Positions 62,348-64,000 of a stretch of DNA of 64,000 nucleotides are shown here, in pieces. Every line of letters begins with the position of its first letter. Within the stretch, counting starts at the first letter, position 1. The translations under genes and the position numbers were made by a program. The DNA is from Myxococcales bacterium. GTDB lineage: Bacteria > Myxococcota_A > Polyangia > Polyangiales > Polyangiaceae. The stretch is taken from positions 62,001 through 126,000 of the forward strand of contig JADJKB010000003.1 in assembly GCA_016706225.1 (NCBI GenBank), in the 5' to 3' direction. Below the pieces are notes generated by a model. The model was not told where the DNA came from. It saw only the letters and a list, made by a program, of their open reading frames with translations, and did not search any database.

Positions 62348-62904
62348 ACGAGCTGGAGTCCGCTCTGCTCGGGCCCGCGATTGCGGTACAGCTTTGCGTT
62401 TGGGTGTGTGCGTGTGGTTGCATGGCCGCGACAGTCCTGGCACCATACGGCGTCAGCCGCTTTCGCGCGCGGTGGGTGGGGTCGGCTCTAGTCGCGCTTG
62501 CAGCAACCTGGGTTGGCGTGGCAACCGCTGTGTTATGGCGGGTTCCAGTACTCCTTGCCACGGCGACCGTGCTCCCGCTGGCGACCGGCAGCGCAGGGTT
62601 CCTAGCGGCGTGGATTGGCTGGTGGGTGGGAAGGTCGGCAGGGATCCTCGGCGGAACTCGTGCATGGTCCCTCTGCGTCGTGGCTACCGTCGTCAGCGCG
62701 ACGGCTGCGGTGGCTGCTCTCGTCTGGCCACCCCTTGCCCTGGTCGTGGCCCCTGCCTTTTCGGTTCCGCTCGGGGTCGCCTTGCTCTTCTCCCGCCAGC
62801 TCGGTCGCATGGGTCGAGCGGCGGCGTCCTGCTCTCTAGCCGTATTCTGGATTTCGTTCTGGCCGACAACGAATTCTGTGACATGTCAGCAGCGGCCTGA
62901 CTGA
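62344..62904 (+). CDS. Polytopic membrane protein after tip 3, candidate immunity protein
   Basis: The 186-residue product has about five hydrophobic helices: LGPAIAVQLCVWVCACGCMA, WVGSALVALAATWVGVATAV, VPVLLATATVLPLATGSAGF, LCVVATVVSATAAVAALVW and a C-terminal one. Its ATG overlaps the stop of the tip-3 gene by ATGA, so production is coupled to the tip. It is not similar in sequence to the other two candidate partners, as expected for polymorphic immunity genes. No known family was recognised. Confidence 0.62.
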   Translation: MNELESALLGPAIAVQLCVWVCACGCMAATVLAPYGVSRFRARWVGSALVALAATWVGVATAVLWRVPVLLATATVLPLATGSAGFLAAWIGWWVGRSAGILGGTRAWSLCVVATVVSATAAVAALVWPPLALVVAPAFSVPLGVALLFSRQLGRMGRAAASCSLAVFWISFWPTTNSVTCQQRPD

Positions 62905-63010
62905 GCACCAATCCCACCGAGATCACCGGGACCCGGGTCCGGCGACGTCGGTGGCGTGATGGGTGCCAGGAATTGGCTCGGGCTCGGGGTGGGACGCGAC
63001 GCTGGTCGGC

Positions 63011-63430
63011 ATGGGCCGAGAAGCGAAACGGTGCACGGAGTGTCGCAGGTGGTTCCAGCCAGCGGCTTCGGCGAAGCTGGGGCAGCGAGTCTGCAGCAAG
63101 GCGTGCCGCGCTTCTCGGCGTCGCAAGCTCGCTCGACGCCGCCGACACAAGGCTCCGCTGCTGCATCGGGTCGATGCGCGATTGCGCCAGCAGGAGCGCC
63201 GCCAGCGGCTGCGCGAGCGGGGTTGTCACGCGCCACCCTCGCGGCGGAAGTCCCTGGAATTGCAGCTCGAATTGCGCGCTTTCGTGGACGGCGCTTTGGA
63301 GCTGTCACGCGCCACCCTCGAGCGAGGATTGCCCAGGATTTTGGCTCGATCAGCTGCCTCTTCGTGGACAGAAACCGGACCGCCGGGGGCAGTGTCACGC
63401 GCCACCTCGCGCCATAACCGCCGGAGATGA
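63011..63430 (+). CDS. Small Zn-finger protein overlapping IS-type repeats
   Basis: The 139-residue product starts MGREAKRCTECRRWFQPAAS with a four-Cys ribbon (CTEC, VCSKAC). A basic Arg-rich stretch (RRRKLARRRRHKAPLLHR) follows. In its second half the frame reads through three copies of TGTCACGCGCCACC as CHAPP, SRATL and SRATS. Small Zn-finger proteins of this look are common beside IS21-type transposases in related bacteria. It may be element-encoded, with the repeats inside its coding region, or an older gene cut at the first repeat (63224). I cannot separate these. Confidence 0.55.
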   Translation: MGREAKRCTECRRWFQPAASAKLGQRVCSKACRASRRRKLARRRRHKAPLLHRVDARLRQQERRQRLRERGCHAPPSRRKSLELQLELRAFVDGALELSRATLERGLPRILARSAASSWTETGPPGAVSRATSRHNRRR

Positions 63431-63472
63431 TGCGGATTATCCGGGTTTTCGTGGACGGGATGTCACGCGCCA
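63224..63472 (+). repeat. Four TGTCACGCGCCA repeats with interspersed TTCGTGGAC motifs
   Basis: TGTCACGCGCCA occurs at 63224, 63303, 63393 and 63461. TTCGTGGAC occurs at 63281, 63361 and 63448, each 13-32 bases before the next copy of the first motif. The cluster ends 40 bases before the small gene that precedes IstA. It has the arrangement of multiple transposase-binding sites at the left end of an IS21-type element. Confidence 0.7.
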
Positions 63473-63511
63473 GGCTCGTCACGGACGACCGGCGCAACGT
63501 GCAATCGGCCC

Positions 63512-63799
63512 ATGAGATCCACCCTCCACCCCGAGACACTGGCGCAAGCGCCCGAGCTCGCGACGCTGAAGTCGCTCGAAGTGCTCTTGCTCATCACGAC
63601 GCGCGCACTCGTCGCGGCGCATCCGACTCTGATCGACGACGCCTCCGCGCCCTGGCGTCGCGCTCCGCGCTCGGTTCGCAAGGCGCGCAATCTCGTGAGG
63701 CGGATCGCCCCGCTTCGCCGTGCGCTCGAGAGCTACCGCACGGCGGTGCTCGACGCGCTCGCTCCCGCTGACATCGACGACAGCGACATCCCGTTCTGA
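63512..63799 (+). CDS. Small protein upstream of IstA
   Basis: The 95-residue product starts MRSTLHPETLAQAPELATLK. It is a helical, Arg/Leu-rich protein (RRAPRSVRKARNLVRRIAPL) with an acidic end (DIDDSDIPF). It is not a known family to me. Its stop shares a base with the transposase start (TGATG at 63797-63801), so the two are coupled and it is probably an accessory gene of the element. Confidence 0.6.
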   Translation: MRSTLHPETLAQAPELATLKSLEVLLLITTRALVAAHPTLIDDASAPWRRAPRSVRKARNLVRRIAPLRRALESYRTAVLDALAPADIDDSDIPF

Positions 63800-64000
63800 T
63801 GGCCATCGACGCTGACGCTGTGCGGGCAGAGGTCATGCGCCTTCACTACTTGGAGCGGCTGAGCATCCGGGCGATCGCGCGCCGGCTGGGGCTCGCCAGG
63901 CGCACAGTGCGGCGCCACCTGGGCAAGTTGCCCCCGCGTGAAACATCCAATCCGGCGCCGCGACCCTCGCTGCTCGATCCGTTCGCTCGGAAGATCGAGT
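63799..64000 (+). CDS. IS21-type transposase IstA (partial)
   Basis: Only the first 67 codons are in the window. The product opens MAIDADAVRAEVMRLHYLER, followed by a helix-turn-helix (LSIRAIARRLGLARRTVRRH) that is typical of IstA N-termini. The DDE core lies beyond the end. It starts immediately at the stop of the small gene at 63512-63799, behind a cluster of putative transposase-binding repeats. Confidence 0.78.
   Translation, partial: MAIDADAVRAEVMRLHYLERLSIRAIARRLGLARRTVRRHLGKLPPRETSNPAPRPSLLDPFARKIE

Noticed and set aside
62905..63010. Intergenic DNA between the tip-3 partner and the Zn-finger gene as a transposon end
   Set aside because: A single TGTCAGC near 62886 resembles the later repeats only weakly, so no boundary can be set.

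Overview
The window looks like part of a chromosome from a large-genome, high-GC member of the Myxococcota (Polyangiales-like). This is an inference from family content. Eukaryote-type Ser/Thr kinases carry extra domains. There are many lipoproteins with Gly/Ser-rich linkers and Cys-rich tails, a PATAN (DUF4388) protein, a DUF2330 protein, an Eis-like acetyltransferase and long Rhs proteins with Cys-rich repeats. No rRNA, tRNA, CRISPR array or phage module was found.

Bases 1-3863 (minus strand) carry a denitrification block. It encodes a cytochrome cd1 nitrite reductase (nirS, with an extra N-terminal cytochrome c domain and a lipobox), the heme d1 radical-SAM enzyme nirJ, and the start of nirF. 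Bases 5244-8416 (plus) form a tight SDR / RidA / enoyl-CoA hydratase / acyl-CoA dehydrogenase operon. It resembles clusters for CoA-linked breakdown of aminobenzoate or salicylate, but the ligase and hydroxylase are absent. Bases 8483-18337 are mixed: a membrane sulfatase, a PhnD-like binding protein divergent from an OYE-like oxidoreductase / DUF362 / Eis-like run, a cold-shock-like protein and a DUF2254 membrane protein.

Bases 18466-45433 are mainly envelope and signalling genes. They include a murein-endopeptidase-like lipoprotein and an operon of kinase, degenerate HD-GYP/PATAN protein and a Zn-ribbon protein with a histone-like fold. There is also a kinase with a cyclic-nucleotide-binding-like domain coupled to an esterase, a lipoprotein methyltransferase, a secreted beta-propeller with an S55 (SpoIVB-type) protease, a PilZ protein and several Cys-rich lipoproteins. 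One lipoprotein gene (44694-45433) is frameshifted.

Bases 45879-62904 are the most unusual part: a tandem array of Rhs 'tip' cassettes. A 2,686-residue Rhs protein ends in a 100-residue Cys-rich tip and is followed by a small membrane-protein gene. About 1.5 kb of its core is repeated without length change at a constant offset of 3,840 bases. That copy ends in a different Cys-rich tip and is followed by a different candidate partner. A third copy keeps only the last 45 or so core codons, with a third Cys-rich tip and a third membrane protein overlapping it by ATGA. Between the modules lie scars of a TniA/TniB-like transposon joined to a DUF559 endonuclease gene, and one nearly complete element (58850-61960) with TGTTG...CAACA ends. 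I read this as a polymorphic effector/immunity locus diversified by duplication and transposition.

The end of the window (63011-64000) holds a Zn-finger gene overlapping a cluster of short direct repeats, a small gene and the start of an IS21-type IstA transposase.
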